Assembly (NCBI RefSeq): GCF_010672085.1
Contig: NZ_JAAHHT010000078.1
Span: forward strand, 1 to 35,896
Length of the DNA stretch: 35,896 nt
Direction of reading: 5' to 3'
DNA from: Okeania sp. SIO3I5
Lineage (GTDB): Bacteria > Cyanobacteriota > Cyanobacteriia > Cyanobacteriales > Microcoleaceae
Under the pieces are notes generated by a model. It searched no databases and was not told the origin of the DNA. It saw only the letters and a program-made list of their open reading frames with translations. Shown here piece after piece: positions 8,397 through 16,852 of this stretch (its first letter is position 1; every line of letters starts with the position of its first letter). The position numbers and the translations under genes were made by a program.

Positions 8397-9401
8397 ATGG
8401 ATTTATTACGATCGCTACCTTTAGGATTATATCTAGAAAAACCCATAACATGGCTACATAAACTTGACCCTAGAGTTAAATTAATCTGGCTAATGAGCTT
8501 TCTTATTAGTCCAGTTTTAGGAAGTTCAATTTGGCGTTTAATATTAGTAGCAATATTAATTCTTTTAACATTTTCTGCCTCAATTCCTTTACGAGTTTGG
8601 AAAAAACAAATGGGTTGGTTACTAATGTTCTGTTCTTTAATATTTTTTATGAGTGCAGCGATCGCTCCTGATGGACTTTCAATTAACTATCAACCCCGCC
8701 TACCAAAAGATGAATTAGCTTTTGCTCAACAAACCCCTAATTTAACAGAAGCAACAGAAACAAAAACTTGGAAAAACATTTTTGAAATATTTAGAAAAGA
8801 AACTTCTCAAGAAACTGCTGAACAAAAGCCAAAACCAACTGAACTTCCTCAACCAACCTCTTATAGCTACATCATTTTTCAACAAAGTCCAATTACCATA
8901 ACCCGTCGTTCCGTAGATTTAGGCATTCGTATTGCCACCTTATTATTTACAGTTATTTATAGCACTAATCTATATCTTTTAACCACAGCCTCAGAAGAAA
9001 TTACAGCAGGTATAGAAGACCTAATGACACCTCTAAATAAATTAAAATTACCTGTAACTGAAATAAGTTTAACTTTGACCCTATCCTTAAGATTTATACC
9101 TCTAGTTTTAGAGGAAATACAAAATTTAGTTCGTTCTGTCAGAACTAGAGCAATTAACTGGAAAAAATTAGGACTCCGACAAGCTTCTCAGGTATGGTTA
9201 ATCGTAGCAGAAAGACTATTAGAAAATTTGTTATTGCGAGCAGATCAAATTGCTAGTGCCATGAAAGTCAGAGGTTTTACAACTGCTGACCAACATAGAG
9301 TAGAATGGCTCGATTTAAAGTTAAAGCCATTAGACTGGGTAGTATTGATTAGTTTAGGCTTATTCTGGTGGATTAGGTTGGCTTGGGGAGGACAAGGTTA
9401 A
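8397..9401 (+). CDS. EcfT/CbiQ-family energy-coupling factor transmembrane protein
   Basis: 334 residues. The N-terminus (LHKLDPRVKLIWL) is the family hallmark, and AMKVRGF near residue 280 matches the C-terminal Ala-x-x-x-Arg-Gly coupling motif that contacts the ATPase subunits. Hydrophobic segments lie near 30-70, 75-95, 175-200, 220-240 and 310-330. The protein is longer than a typical EcfT of about 260 residues because of a polar insert, roughly residues 100-160, rich in Pro, Glu and Lys. In cyanobacteria this gene precedes pipX; a dedicated ATPase or S component is not in the window, so the transported substrate is unknown. Confidence 0.85.
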   Translation: MDLLRSLPLGLYLEKPITWLHKLDPRVKLIWLMSFLISPVLGSSIWRLILVAILILLTFSASIPLRVWKKQMGWLLMFCSLIFFMSAAIAPDGLSINYQPRLPKDELAFAQQTPNLTEATETKTWKNIFEIFRKETSQETAEQKPKPTELPQPTSYSYIIFQQSPITITRRSVDLGIRIATLLFTVIYSTNLYLLTTASEEITAGIEDLMTPLNKLKLPVTEISLTLTLSLRFIPLVLEEIQNLVRSVRTRAINWKKLGLRQASQVWLIVAERLLENLLLRADQIASAMKVRGFTTADQHRVEWLDLKLKPLDWVVLISLGLFWWIRLAWGGQG

Positions 9402-10150
9402 AACAAAAAAATTTATATTATCTAAATAAGTAATGATCTGGTATTGTTATATAGTAAAGTATAATCCTTAGTAAAAATAGCTGTGAAATACTTAGTTTTA
9501 GTTTCTGATTAATATTGTTAATATTTTTCAGCTCAAAATTGCAAATTGAGATTCATAACTAATGTCAAACAATCAAAATTTTCAGTAAGTTAAGTATTTT
9601 ACACATATATTTCTTTATTGGATATATTAAGTTCTAAAAGTATTTAAGAAAATGGTGTTGGTCAATGAGGGGATAGAATTTCTTTGATCAAAAAAATTGG
9701 GTCGTGCAACCCTGCGTTGATCGGCTACAAGTTTTTGGAGCGTTGCTCTAATCCCCGTTATAAAAACAACTTCTGTACGGGCGAATGGCCAGCAAGCCCC
9801 TACTTCTGACTTCGTTAAAGGGGGAGGCTTTAAACCTGAATTATCTAATTATTTAATTGTTTAATTGTTTAATTCTTTCGGTAAAGCACTAGCCCAAAAA
9901 ATAAATCATCATTATCAATTACCAACGCCAAAAAAATACAAAAATCTAAATTTTCTGTCACACTGGAAAATCTAAAATATAGTAGTCGCCAGCAGGTCAG
10001 GAAATTCTCGCGCCTCTCAAATGTAGTCCGTGCTGTGAATTTAACTTCTGACTTCTGACTTCTGACTTCTGCTATAATATGGTCTGTCACTTGACAAAGG
10101 CCACTAAACTATTTACAAATCTTGTGATTATCTGCTGATTTTAAGCCTAA
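9402..10150. other. Long AT-rich spacer with repeats before pipX
   Basis: No gene was seen in 750 bp. The first 250 bp are plain AT-rich sequence. Near 9690-9850 there is a short GC-richer stretch containing GGCTTTAAACCTGA, a sequence repeated at 12610-12624. A run of TTTAATTG repeats follows at about 9850. The right part holds a family A-like element (listed separately). The pipX promoter must lie in or after it. Confidence 0.6.
9978..10076 (+). repeat. Family A-like element with ACTTCTG heptamers
   Basis: It starts TATAGTAGTCGCC and ends with four ACTTCTG heptamers followed by CTGCTATA, so it has the same ends and layout as family A but a different heptamer. It is about 99 bp. It ends 74 bp before the pipX start codon. 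Confidence 0.6.
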
Positions 10151-10420
10151 ATGACCAACGAAACTTACATGAACCATCCTAATTTTGGCCTTTTGTACAG
10201 GGTGTGCTTAGTTGATGATAAGCAAGAATTGTTTACAACGCTTTATGCTCAACGCTTATTTTTTTTAGTAACTAATGGAATAGGTGGTATAAAATTTGAA
10301 CCAGTGGGTCGCTCTGACGCACGCTTAATGGTGGAAGTTCGTCTCCGCCATCTACGTCGCAATGGTCTAGTGGCTGATTACCAAAAGCTCCAGCAGGTTC
10401 ACAAAAATACTTTTCAATAA
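10151..10420 (+). CDS. pipX: PipX, PII- and NtcA-interacting regulator
   Basis: 89 residues, the usual family length, with an N-terminal Tudor-like domain and a helical C-terminus. In the family, PipX binds NtcA with 2-oxoglutarate to co-activate nitrogen-control genes under nitrogen limitation, and is sequestered by PII (GlnB) under nitrogen excess. The sequence NHPNFGLLYRVC...TLYAQRLFFLV and VEVRLRHLRRNG matches the family well. It sits between the EcfT-like gene and pipY, as in many cyanobacteria. The pipX-pipY gap here is 216 bp, wider than the tight coupling described for Synechococcus elongatus. Confidence 0.95.
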   Translation: MTNETYMNHPNFGLLYRVCLVDDKQELFTTLYAQRLFFLVTNGIGGIKFEPVGRSDARLMVEVRLRHLRRNGLVADYQKLQQVHKNTFQ

Positions 10421-10636
10421 TAACTGCTTTATCATTTATCAGTACCTCTAGCTAAAGCCATAAGCTGGAAATACAGAAATTGGTTTTTTATCCCCTATCC
10501 TATAATCGGCTATTGACATCAAGCTTTTGTCAAAAGTTAAAAAAAGATAGATAAGGCGTTGAGTCTTTTGTCTATATGGATGACTTGAGGCAAGCTGCAT
10601 TAGTATAAATAAAATATTCTCAAGCCTAAAGATCAA

Positions 10637-11311
10637 ATGGTTGAGTCCATTGCTGAACGTATTACCAGCATCCGCTTTAAGTTACCTGAGTCAGTACGGT
10701 TAATCGCCGTAACTAAACAGGTATCGGCTGATACTATTCGTACTGCTTATGCAGCAGGAATACGAGATTTTGGGGAAAATAAGGTTCAAGAAGCAGAAGC
10801 AAAGCAAGCTCAACTACAAGATTTACCAGATATTACTTGGCATTTAATTGGCCACTTGCAAAGTAATAAGGCAATAAAAGCCTTAAAGCAGTTTCAATGG
10901 ATTCATTCTGTAGATAGCTTGAAATTGGCCAAACGCCTTGATGATTTAGCAAAAGAGTTCTCTTGTAGTCCTAATATTTGCCTGCAAGTTAAAATTTTGC
11001 CTGATCCTAACAAATATGGGTGGAGTATATCAGAGTTAATGAGTGATTTGGCAGAGTTAAATCAATGTCAAAATCTGAATATTACCGGTTTAATGACTAT
11101 TCCACCCCAAGGATTAGACGATTTACAAACCCTATCAGTATTTGAGAAAACTCAGGAGTTAGCTCAGGAAATTGGCAAAAAAAATTTGTCTAATTTAAAA
11201 ATCCACGAGCTTTCAATGGGAATGTCGGAAGATTATAATTTAGCCATATCTGCCGGTGCTACTATGGTGAGACTAGGTAGAACTTTATTTGGTGAGAGGA
11301 GGATTAAATAA
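10637..11311 (+). CDS. pipY: PipY, YggS/COG0325 pyridoxal-phosphate homeostasis protein
   Basis: 224 residues of the single-domain TIM-barrel PLP-binding family (YggS/PROSC). The PLP lysine is Lys27 in RLIAVTKQV. Other conserved parts are DFGENKVQEAEAK, WHLIGHLQSNK, LMTIPP and the phosphate-binding LSMGMSEDY...VRLGRTLFG. The family buffers cellular PLP and affects amino- and keto-acid balance; it has no known enzymatic turnover. In cyanobacteria it is functionally linked to the preceding pipX. The start ATG leaves a sensible N-terminus. Confidence 0.95.
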   Translation: MVESIAERITSIRFKLPESVRLIAVTKQVSADTIRTAYAAGIRDFGENKVQEAEAKQAQLQDLPDITWHLIGHLQSNKAIKALKQFQWIHSVDSLKLAKRLDDLAKEFSCSPNICLQVKILPDPNKYGWSISELMSDLAELNQCQNLNITGLMTIPPQGLDDLQTLSVFEKTQELAQEIGKKNLSNLKIHELSMGMSEDYNLAISAGATMVRLGRTLFGERRIK

Positions 11312-11427
11312 GCTGATATTATATCCAAATACAACTTAAAAATTAAAAATATAGTACACTACCAAGCGGGTTGAGAGGCTTAAAGGATAAGTGGATTTAT
11401 CCGTTATCTCACGGGTTAACTAAATAA

Positions 11428-11487
11428 TATACCAGTCGAAGCAAAGATTGGGACATTCTTGACTTATAACTTCTGACTGGCGTTATA
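11428..11487. repeat. Short family A-like element before sepF
   Basis: About 60 bp, from TATACCAGTCGAAGCAAAG to GACTGGCGTTATA. Its left part shares CAGTCGAAGCAAAGATT with the inner end of family A copy 2. It lies about 160 bp before the sepF start. Confidence 0.6.
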
Positions 11488-11650
11488 CCCACAATTTTGA
11501 TCTATATATAGAGATGTCAAAATTAAGCCCTCTAGATTTTTAAATCTCAAGCTTATGGTAGATACACTCTCACTTGAATTTAGTCCAAGTGTGCATTTGT
11601 TAACAAATACTAAATACTTGTTAACTAAATAGTATCGGAGAATTATAACA

Positions 11651-12286
11651 GTGAATAGTCTTTTTTCCAAGCTAAAAGATTTTGTCGGACTCAACGAACC
11701 AGTTGAGTATGAGTATGATTACGATGAAATGGAAGGAGAACAATATCAAAGTGTTTATCCTCCACAACAGGAACCTCCTGCTGCTGTACCTGCTGAGGAG
11801 GAAAGTCGCTCTAACCGTCGATTAAGAAATCGGGCCGCTGCTGCGACAGTAACGACTGCCAGCACAGGTACTACTGGAGTTGTTAAACAAGAATCTGGAA
11901 TGGGATCGGTTATGAATAATGTAATTGGAATGCCAGGAGCTTTAAACGGAATGTCGGAAGTTGTGGTTCTGGAACCACGTACTTTTGAAGAAATGCCTCA
12001 AGCAATTCGTGCCCTACGGGAGCGTAAGTCTGTGGTTTTAAATTTAACAATTATGGACCCAGATCAAGCCCAAAGAGCTGTAGATTTTGTAGCAGGGGGT
12101 ACTTATGCTCTTGATGGTCATCAAGAACGCATTGGAGAAAGTATTTTTCTGTTTACACCAAGTTGTGTGCAAGTTAGAACTCAAGCAGGTTTAGTTAACG
12201 AAACATCACAGACTCAACCACGCCCTCGTGTGGCAACTTCTGGGTCTCAAGTTTGGCAACCAGAGCAAGTTCAAATGATGCAATAG
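11651..12286 (+). CDS. sepF: SepF (Ylm-type) cell division protein
   Basis: 211 residues. The N-terminal [14 protein letters not shown] is an amphipathic membrane-binding helix. It is followed by an acidic, low-complexity linker to about residue 85 and then the SepF core ([20 protein letters not shown], then [19 protein letters not shown], ending [10 protein letters not shown]). A Pro/Gln-rich tail follows. SepF binds FtsZ filaments and tethers and bundles the Z ring at the membrane; cyanobacteria use it as a main anchor (Cdv2). Translation starts at GTG, supported by GGAG at 11637-11640, ten bases upstream. It is placed between pipY and proC as usual in cyanobacteria. Confidence 0.95.
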   Translation: MNSLFSKLKDFVGLNEPVEYEYDYDEMEGEQYQSVYPPQQEPPAAVPAEEESRSNRRLRNRAAAATVTTASTGTTGVVKQESGMGSVMNNVIGMPGALNGMSEVVVLEPRTFEEMPQAIRALRERKSVVLNLTIMDPDQAQRAVDFVAGGTYALDGHQERIGESIFLFTPSCVQVRTQAGLVNETSQTQPRPRVATSGSQVWQPEQVQMMQ

Positions 12287-12409
12287 CAAAGGAATTTTGG
12301 GTATGGGGTTAAATAAAAAATTAAAATTTAATTCTCTACTTGAGAATGTTTTTGATTTGGAATTATATTTAAAATTACCCATCCCCAATTCCTAAAAAGA
12401 GGAAGTAGG

Positions 12410-12590
12410 TTTAATAATTAATAATTAACAATTAATAATTAATAATTACCTGTTCGTAATAGAAGTATTGGTTCAATAATTAAGAATTAACAATTAACAA
12501 TTAATATTAGAATTATCTCTTCGTAATAGAAGGATTGGTTCAAGAATTAATAATTACCTCTTCTGTAATAGAAGTATTGGTTAAAAGGAT
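12410..12590. repeat. Degenerate AT-rich tandem repeats between sepF and proC
   Basis: Three copies of CGTAATAGAAG(T/G)ATTGGTT, at about 12455, 12521 and 12562, are separated by runs of AATTAATAATTAAC-type repeats. The spacer from 12287 to 12755 has no other recognisable content except the GGCTTTAAACCTGA repeat at about 12610. Confidence 0.7.
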
Positions 12591-12755
12591 TTTTTTTCTT
12601 CTCAAGGAGAGGCTTTAAACCTGATTTTTTCTGTAAAATAACAGACTTTATTATTTATTAAAAGTTAGAGATGTAAATCATAGATAGAATTATAAGCATA
12701 GTGTTATAGAATGGGATTCTATATCATAATCATATATTTATTTTTGAGTTGAAAA

Positions 12756-13583
12756 ATGGTAACTGCTAAGTTAGGTTTAATCGGTGGTGGGGTAATGGGA
12801 GAGGCTTTGTTATCCTGCCTAGTTCAACAACAAGTTTATCAACCTTCAGAAATTTTAGTTAGTGATCCGCAGCAACAAAGGCGGGATTTTTTGGCACAAG
12901 AGTATGGGGTAGGGGTAACTACAGATAATCGTCTGGTTATTACGAGTACGACGGAGGCGTTGTTACTGGCGGTTAAACCTCAAATATTTGATAGTGTTGT
13001 ATCACAACTAGGAGACTGGCACGTTGGTAGTCAGAGAAAAACTTTACCTGTACTAATTTCTATTATGGCAGGTGTGCCTTTGCAAAGGTTGGAGCTGGCT
13101 TTTCCTGGGCAACCTGCGATTAGAGTTATGCCTAATGCTCCGGCAACAATAGGTGCAGGAATGAGCGCGATCGCTGCGGGGCAGAATGTGGAACCAGAGC
13201 AAAAGCAGTTAGCTACTCGCATTTTTGAATCTGTAGGTCAGGTAGTGGAGGTTCCAGAAAGTTTAATGGATGCAGTTACAGCGGTATCTGGTTCCGGGCC
13301 TGGTTATGTGACAATTTTTATAGAATCCTTGACAGATGGGGGCGTTTGTGCTGGTTTGCCGAGAGCGATCGCTTATCAGTTGGCATTACAAACTGTTCTG
13401 GGAACGGCGGTTTTATTGCAGGAGTCGAGAATGCACCCAGGACAGTTGAAGGATAAGGTGACAAGTCCAGGGGGAACGACTATTACTGGAATTGCTGAGT
13501 TAGAAAGTGCGGGTTTTCGTTCTGCTGTTATTGAAGCTGTTCTGGCGGCAAAGGAGCGATCGGAGGAGTTAGGGGAGAGTTAA
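12756..13583 (+). CDS. proC: Pyrroline-5-carboxylate reductase
   Basis: 275 residues. It catalyses the last step of proline synthesis, reducing 1-pyrroline-5-carboxylate with NAD(P)H. The N-terminal Rossmann motif is GLIGGGVMGEALL. LLAVKPQ and RVMPNAPATIGAGMSA follow. The C-terminal dimer and substrate region carries AVSGSGPGYV and KDKVTSPGGTTITGI, all family signatures. Length is normal and no domain is missing. It closes the conserved ecfT-pipX-pipY-sepF-proC block but is 469 bp from sepF, so it probably has its own promoter. Confidence 0.96.
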   Translation: MVTAKLGLIGGGVMGEALLSCLVQQQVYQPSEILVSDPQQQRRDFLAQEYGVGVTTDNRLVITSTTEALLLAVKPQIFDSVVSQLGDWHVGSQRKTLPVLISIMAGVPLQRLELAFPGQPAIRVMPNAPATIGAGMSAIAAGQNVEPEQKQLATRIFESVGQVVEVPESLMDAVTAVSGSGPGYVTIFIESLTDGGVCAGLPRAIAYQLALQTVLGTAVLLQESRMHPGQLKDKVTSPGGTTITGIAELESAGFRSAVIEAVLAAKERSEELGES

Positions 13584-13617
13584 TTTTGGATGTGGGGAGT
13601 GTGGGAAGGAACAAAAG

Positions 13618-13690
13618 GTTAGAAGTAGGGGCGAATGGCATTCGCCCTCTACGGATAGCGTATTTTCTAAGAATTCGCGTAAGTCCTGTT
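13618..13690. repeat. Dispersed repeat with GGGCGAATG hairpin and TAAGTCCTG end
   Basis: It contains the hairpin GGGCGAATG/CATTCGCCC (13629-13647) and ends GCGTAAGTCCTG. The same two parts, hairpin core and terminal AGGACTTACGC, form the element inserted in bchH. The left terminal repeat is not clear here, so this may be a truncated copy. Confidence 0.65.
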
Positions 13691-13766
13691 ATTAAATTAT
13701 CTGGACATGATATAACAACTGATAACTGAGAAGCTATTTGTCAACTCATAAAAACCTCTCTCCAAA

Positions 13767-13789
13767 CCTCTCTCCTGCGAGGAGAGAGG
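13767..13789. repeat. CCTCTCTCCT hairpin repeat
   Basis: Perfect 10-bp arms CCTCTCTCCT and AGGAGAGAGG with a 3-base loop, followed by a C-rich/G-rich inverted stretch to about 13843. It resembles the common cyanobacterial intergenic hairpin repeat. It could stop proC transcripts but lacks a following T run. Confidence 0.6.
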
Positions 13790-13928
13790 CTTTGAAAACC
13801 CCCTTCCCTTGCAGGGAAAAGGGCAGGGGGGTTAGGTTTTTAGGATTCATAGGTTCTATACAATACTTCTCAAACAGGTTCTAATAACTGATAACTTATA
13901 ACTGAAAAAAGGTTGTTGACAAAAAAAA

Positions 13929-14171
13929 CTTGACATGATACTGTAAGTATAATGGAGAAAATGCGCTCATATATAGTCAGATCAATTCAGCTAAAAAAAT
14001 CAGATTTCCTTCTTATACGGAGCAGACAGGCAGAAGTTATAATTTTGAATTAATAATTTTGAATTTTGAATTGATTTGACATGGTACTATAAACATAATG
14101 GAGAAGGTGCGCTCAGATATACTCAAATAAATTAGGCCAAAAAAGCCTTATTTTCCTGGTAGGCAGTCTGA
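13929..14171 (+). promoter_or_regulatory. Duplicated leader upstream of the kinase gene
   Basis: Two related segments, starting at 13929 and 14076 (offset 147 bp), share TTGACATGrTACT, ATAATGGAGAA and TGCGCTCA. A further TTGACA at 13916 lies 17 bp before TACTGT, a plausible -35/-10 spacing, whereas TTGACA to TATAAT inside each copy is only 12 bp. Each copy ends in a pyrimidine-rich, G-containing segment. The downstream copy leads directly to a GATAACT heptamer run (about 14170-14190) just before the kinase ATG. Promoter activity is inferred only. Confidence 0.5.
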
Positions 14172-14199
14172 TAACTGATAACTGATAACTGAAAAAGTC

Positions 14200-16266
14200 A
14201 TGCAGTCTGGAAAAATCCTGAGAAACCACTACAAAATTATTGACTCTCTCGGAAGCGGAGGGTTTGGAGATACCTACTTAGCTGAAGATTTAGACTTACC
14301 AGGAAATCCTAAACGGGTAGTTAAGCATCTATCACCTAAAGAGCAATTAGAGCAACTATCTAAACAATCAGATCAAAGAATTCTTTTAGATGATGCTAAA
14401 AAACGTTTTGAGAAAGAAGCAAAGACTCTAGACAAGTTAGGGAAAGACTCAGACCAAATACCAGAATTATTTGACTATTTCCAAGAAGGAACAGAATTTT
14501 ATCTAGTACAAGAATATATAGAAGGGCACGATATAAGTAAAGAACTGACACTAGGGAAAAAATTAAGCGAGTCTGACACCATTGCCCTACTCAAAGGAAT
14601 ATTAGAAGCATTAGCAGTAGCTCATCAAAACAATATTATTCATCGAGACATCAAACCACAAAATTTGATGCGCCGTAAGTCAGACAACAAAATAGTATTG
14701 ATAGACTTTGGAGCAGTAAAAGAAATAAGTGTATTAACTACAGGTAAACAACGAGGAAAAACAACTTTAACTGTAGCAATAGGTACACCTGCGTATATGC
14801 CAACCGAGCAAATTAAAGGCAAACCAAAACCAAGTAGCGATATTTATGCAGTGGGAATAATAGGAATACAAGCACTCACAGGCAAACATCTCGATGATTT
14901 CCCCACAGATTCAAAAACCGGAAATGCGAGCTGGCGAAATGAAGTACAAGTAAGTAACTGTCTGGCAGATATATTAGATAAGATGGTACATGAATCTTTT
15001 CGACAGCGTTATCAAAATGCCACAAAAGTATTAGAAGCATTAAATTTAATGATTGCAAGAACTACACAAGATCCCAAACCTAATAAAATAAAAAGAGTGG
15101 TTGCTGATTTTGGGTATTATTTGTATTTTTGGGTAGTTGCTAAACTATTAAATAACAAATATTTTAAATTATTCAGTTTTCATTTTCATACCTTGATTCA
15201 GCAACGCCGAAAAACAGTAGCAGCAAAACCCCAATCCCAACTCCAAGCGAATCAAACTAGAAGACAAATATTGATATTGGGTGGTCTAGCAGGAAGTGGG
15301 TTTGTCGCAGCAATATGGAGTAGAGATTTGAAGGATAAACCATCTGCAGAAATAATTTCTACTCCCCAACCAATACCAGATACAACTCCAGAAATAATTT
15401 CTACTCCCGAACCAACTCCAGTAACTCCTCTTCCACAACAACCTAAAATTTCCATTCAGAAATTTACTACCGTCACAGTTAACAGCAGAGGAGAAAAAAT
15501 AAGTAGCGATCCAGGTGAAGTAGAAGTAATGACAGAAAACCTAGGTAATAAAGTCTCCTTAGAAATGGTAAAAATTCCCGCAGGTAAATTTCTCATGGGG
15601 TCTCCAGAGACAGAAGCATGGAGACAGAATAATGAAAGTCCCCAACATTATGTAGATGTGCCAGAATTTTTCATGGGAAAGTATCCAGTCACTCAAGCAC
15701 AGTGGAAAGCGGTTATGGGAAATAATCCTTCTTACTTTAAAGGTGCAAACCGTCCTGTAGAAAACGTAAGTTGGAACGACGCCACAGAATTTTGTCGGAA
15801 ACTCTCACAAATAACAGGTAAAAAATATAGTTTACCGAGTGAGAGTCAGTGGGAATATGCTTGTCGAGCTAGAACTTCCACACCATTTTATTTTGGTGAA
15901 ACTATAACGTCTGAGTTAGTTAACTTTAATGGCAGCTATATTTATCGCAATGCACCTAAAGGAAAATATCGTGAAGAAACAACAAATGTGGGAACTTTTC
16001 CTCCCAATGCTTTTGGTTTGTACGATATGCACGGGAATGTCTGGGAATGGTGCGCTGATGATTGGCATGATAATTATAATGGAGCGCCTACAGATGGAAG
16101 TGTTTGGTTAGAGGGAAATAAGAATCTTTCTCCGCTTCGGGGCGGTTCGTGGTTTCTCGATCCTGGTTTCTGCCGTTCTGCGTATCGCAACTATGACTTG
16201 AGGCGCGACATCCTCAAAAACCAATATGGTTTTCGTGTTGTGTGTGATAGCGGGATAACTCTGTAA
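14200..16266 (+). CDS. Ser/Thr protein kinase with membrane helix and C-terminal FGE-sulfatase-like (C-type lectin fold) domain
   Basis: 688 residues. The kinase (about 10-290) has the Gly loop LGSGGFG, a candidate ATP lysine in VVKHL (Lys42), HRDIKPQN from His148 (catalytic Asp150) and DFG from Asp169, so it looks active. A single hydrophobic segment lies near 355-375, followed by a Pro/Thr-rich linker to about 417. The FGE-sulfatase-like domain spans about 445-685 (MVKIPAGKFLMGS, PVENVSWNDATEFCRKLS, LPSESQWEYACRA, DMHGNVWEWC, LRGGSW). It is probably a binding fold, not an active formylglycine enzyme. The last 40 residues look like a DGR variable region (separate entry). No Shine-Dalgarno is obvious; a heptamer array abuts the start. 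The likely role is a sensor kinase with a diversified ligand-binding tail. Confidence 0.9.
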   Translation: MQSGKILRNHYKIIDSLGSGGFGDTYLAEDLDLPGNPKRVVKHLSPKEQLEQLSKQSDQRILLDDAKKRFEKEAKTLDKLGKDSDQIPELFDYFQEGTEFYLVQEYIEGHDISKELTLGKKLSESDTIALLKGILEALAVAHQNNIIHRDIKPQNLMRRKSDNKIVLIDFGAVKEISVLTTGKQRGKTTLTVAIGTPAYMPTEQIKGKPKPSSDIYAVGIIGIQALTGKHLDDFPTDSKTGNASWRNEVQVSNCLADILDKMVHESFRQRYQNATKVLEALNLMIARTTQDPKPNKIKRVVADFGYYLYFWVVAKLLNNKYFKLFSFHFHTLIQQRRKTVAAKPQSQLQANQTRRQILILGGLAGSGFVAAIWSRDLKDKPSAEIISTPQPIPDTTPEIISTPEPTPVTPLPQQPKISIQKFTTVTVNSRGEKISSDPGEVEVMTENLGNKVSLEMVKIPAGKFLMGSPETEAWRQNNESPQHYVDVPEFFMGKYPVTQAQWKAVMGNNPSYFKGANRPVENVSWNDATEFCRKLSQITGKKYSLPSESQWEYACRARTSTPFYFGETITSELVNFNGSYIYRNAPKGKYREETTNVGTFPPNAFGLYDMHGNVWEWCADDWHDNYNGAPTDGSVWLEGNKNLSPLRGGSWFLDPGFCRSAYRNYDLRRDILKNQYGFRVVCDSGITL
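16138..16239 (+). other. Candidate DGR variable region (VR)
   Basis: The end of the FGE-like domain runs from RGGSW (Arg647-Trp651) through CRSAYRN to GFRVVC (677-682). Conserved scaffold words are separated by residues that in known cyanobacterial DGR target proteins derive from adenine-rich (Asn) codons of the template. DNA composition shifts abruptly: 32 of 60 bases are G or C at 16141-16200, against 23 of 60 at 15961-16020 in the same gene. No template repeat or reverse transcriptase is in the window, so a remote cassette would have to act on it. Confidence 0.6.
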
Positions 16267-16310
16267 CCCTTTTCTCTTTTCTCTTTTTGCCCTTTTCCCT
16301 CTTTCCTACA

Positions 16311-16500
16311 TCCATCCGTGTATCCGTGGCCAAATCTGTGTGAGCTATCCGTGCCATAATCCGCGTGAGCTATCCGTGCCATAATCCATCCGTGTATCCG
16401 TGCCATAATCCGTGTGAGCTATCCGTGCCATAATCCCTGTGAGCGGAGAAGTCAGGGCAAGACAAGGATTTTGCCACGGATACACGGATGATAGAATCTG
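16311..16500. repeat. ATCCGTGTATCCGTGCC dispersed repeat cluster
   Basis: Several direct copies of AGCTATCCGTGCCATAATCC and ATCCGTGTATCCGTG, then an opposite-strand copy (CCACGGATACACGGATG, 16473-16489). A related sequence forms the tandem array inside bchH at 25230-25658, where it encodes GHGYTDD. Confidence 0.8.
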
Positions 16501-16852
16501 CATTTTGTGTAGCTACCCAAAAAATCGGCGCCGAAAGGATTTTCCCCTTGCATCGGCAAAAAAATTATGATACAATTTAGTTAGTGGGGGTTGCTCGTCC
16601 CTACGCATGACTGTTTATTCAACAGAAAATATATTGTAGTGGATGGATACACCTAAAATGGTGCGTGACGACGGATTGCCGAATCCGTTTTATATCCTGA
16701 ATTTAAGCCGTCTTTTCATGTTGCGCCAGCAAAAGGCACTCTACTGAACTGTTTCAGCTAAAACTGTGCATTAGGGAGTAGGGGAGAAAGATTGTTGTTG
16801 GGTTTCGTCCCTCAACCCAACCTACAAAGGTGGGAAATATAGGATAGGAGAT
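16501..16852. other. Spacer before the Uma2 gene
   Basis: No gene was seen. At 16796-16826 is the dispersed GTTGGGTTTCGTCCCTCAACCCAACCTAC-type repeat, here 35 bp before the likely Uma2 start; other copies are at about 17893, 18203 and 23657. Confidence 0.5.

Noticed and set aside
9869-10090. Minus-strand ORF of 73 codons before pipX
   Set aside because: It begins in a heptamer array (translated as SQKSEVK) and lacks similarity or a ribosome binding site.
13929-13950. Classical sigma-70 promoter TTGACA/TATAAT
   Set aside because: The spacer is only 12 bp in each copy, too short. The TTGACA at 13916 with TACTGT is possible but unproven.
14200-16266. Formylglycine-generating sulfatase maturase
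   Set aside because: The FGE-like domain is fused to a kinase and ends in a DGR-like tail. It is better read as a binding fold; no sulfatase is nearby.
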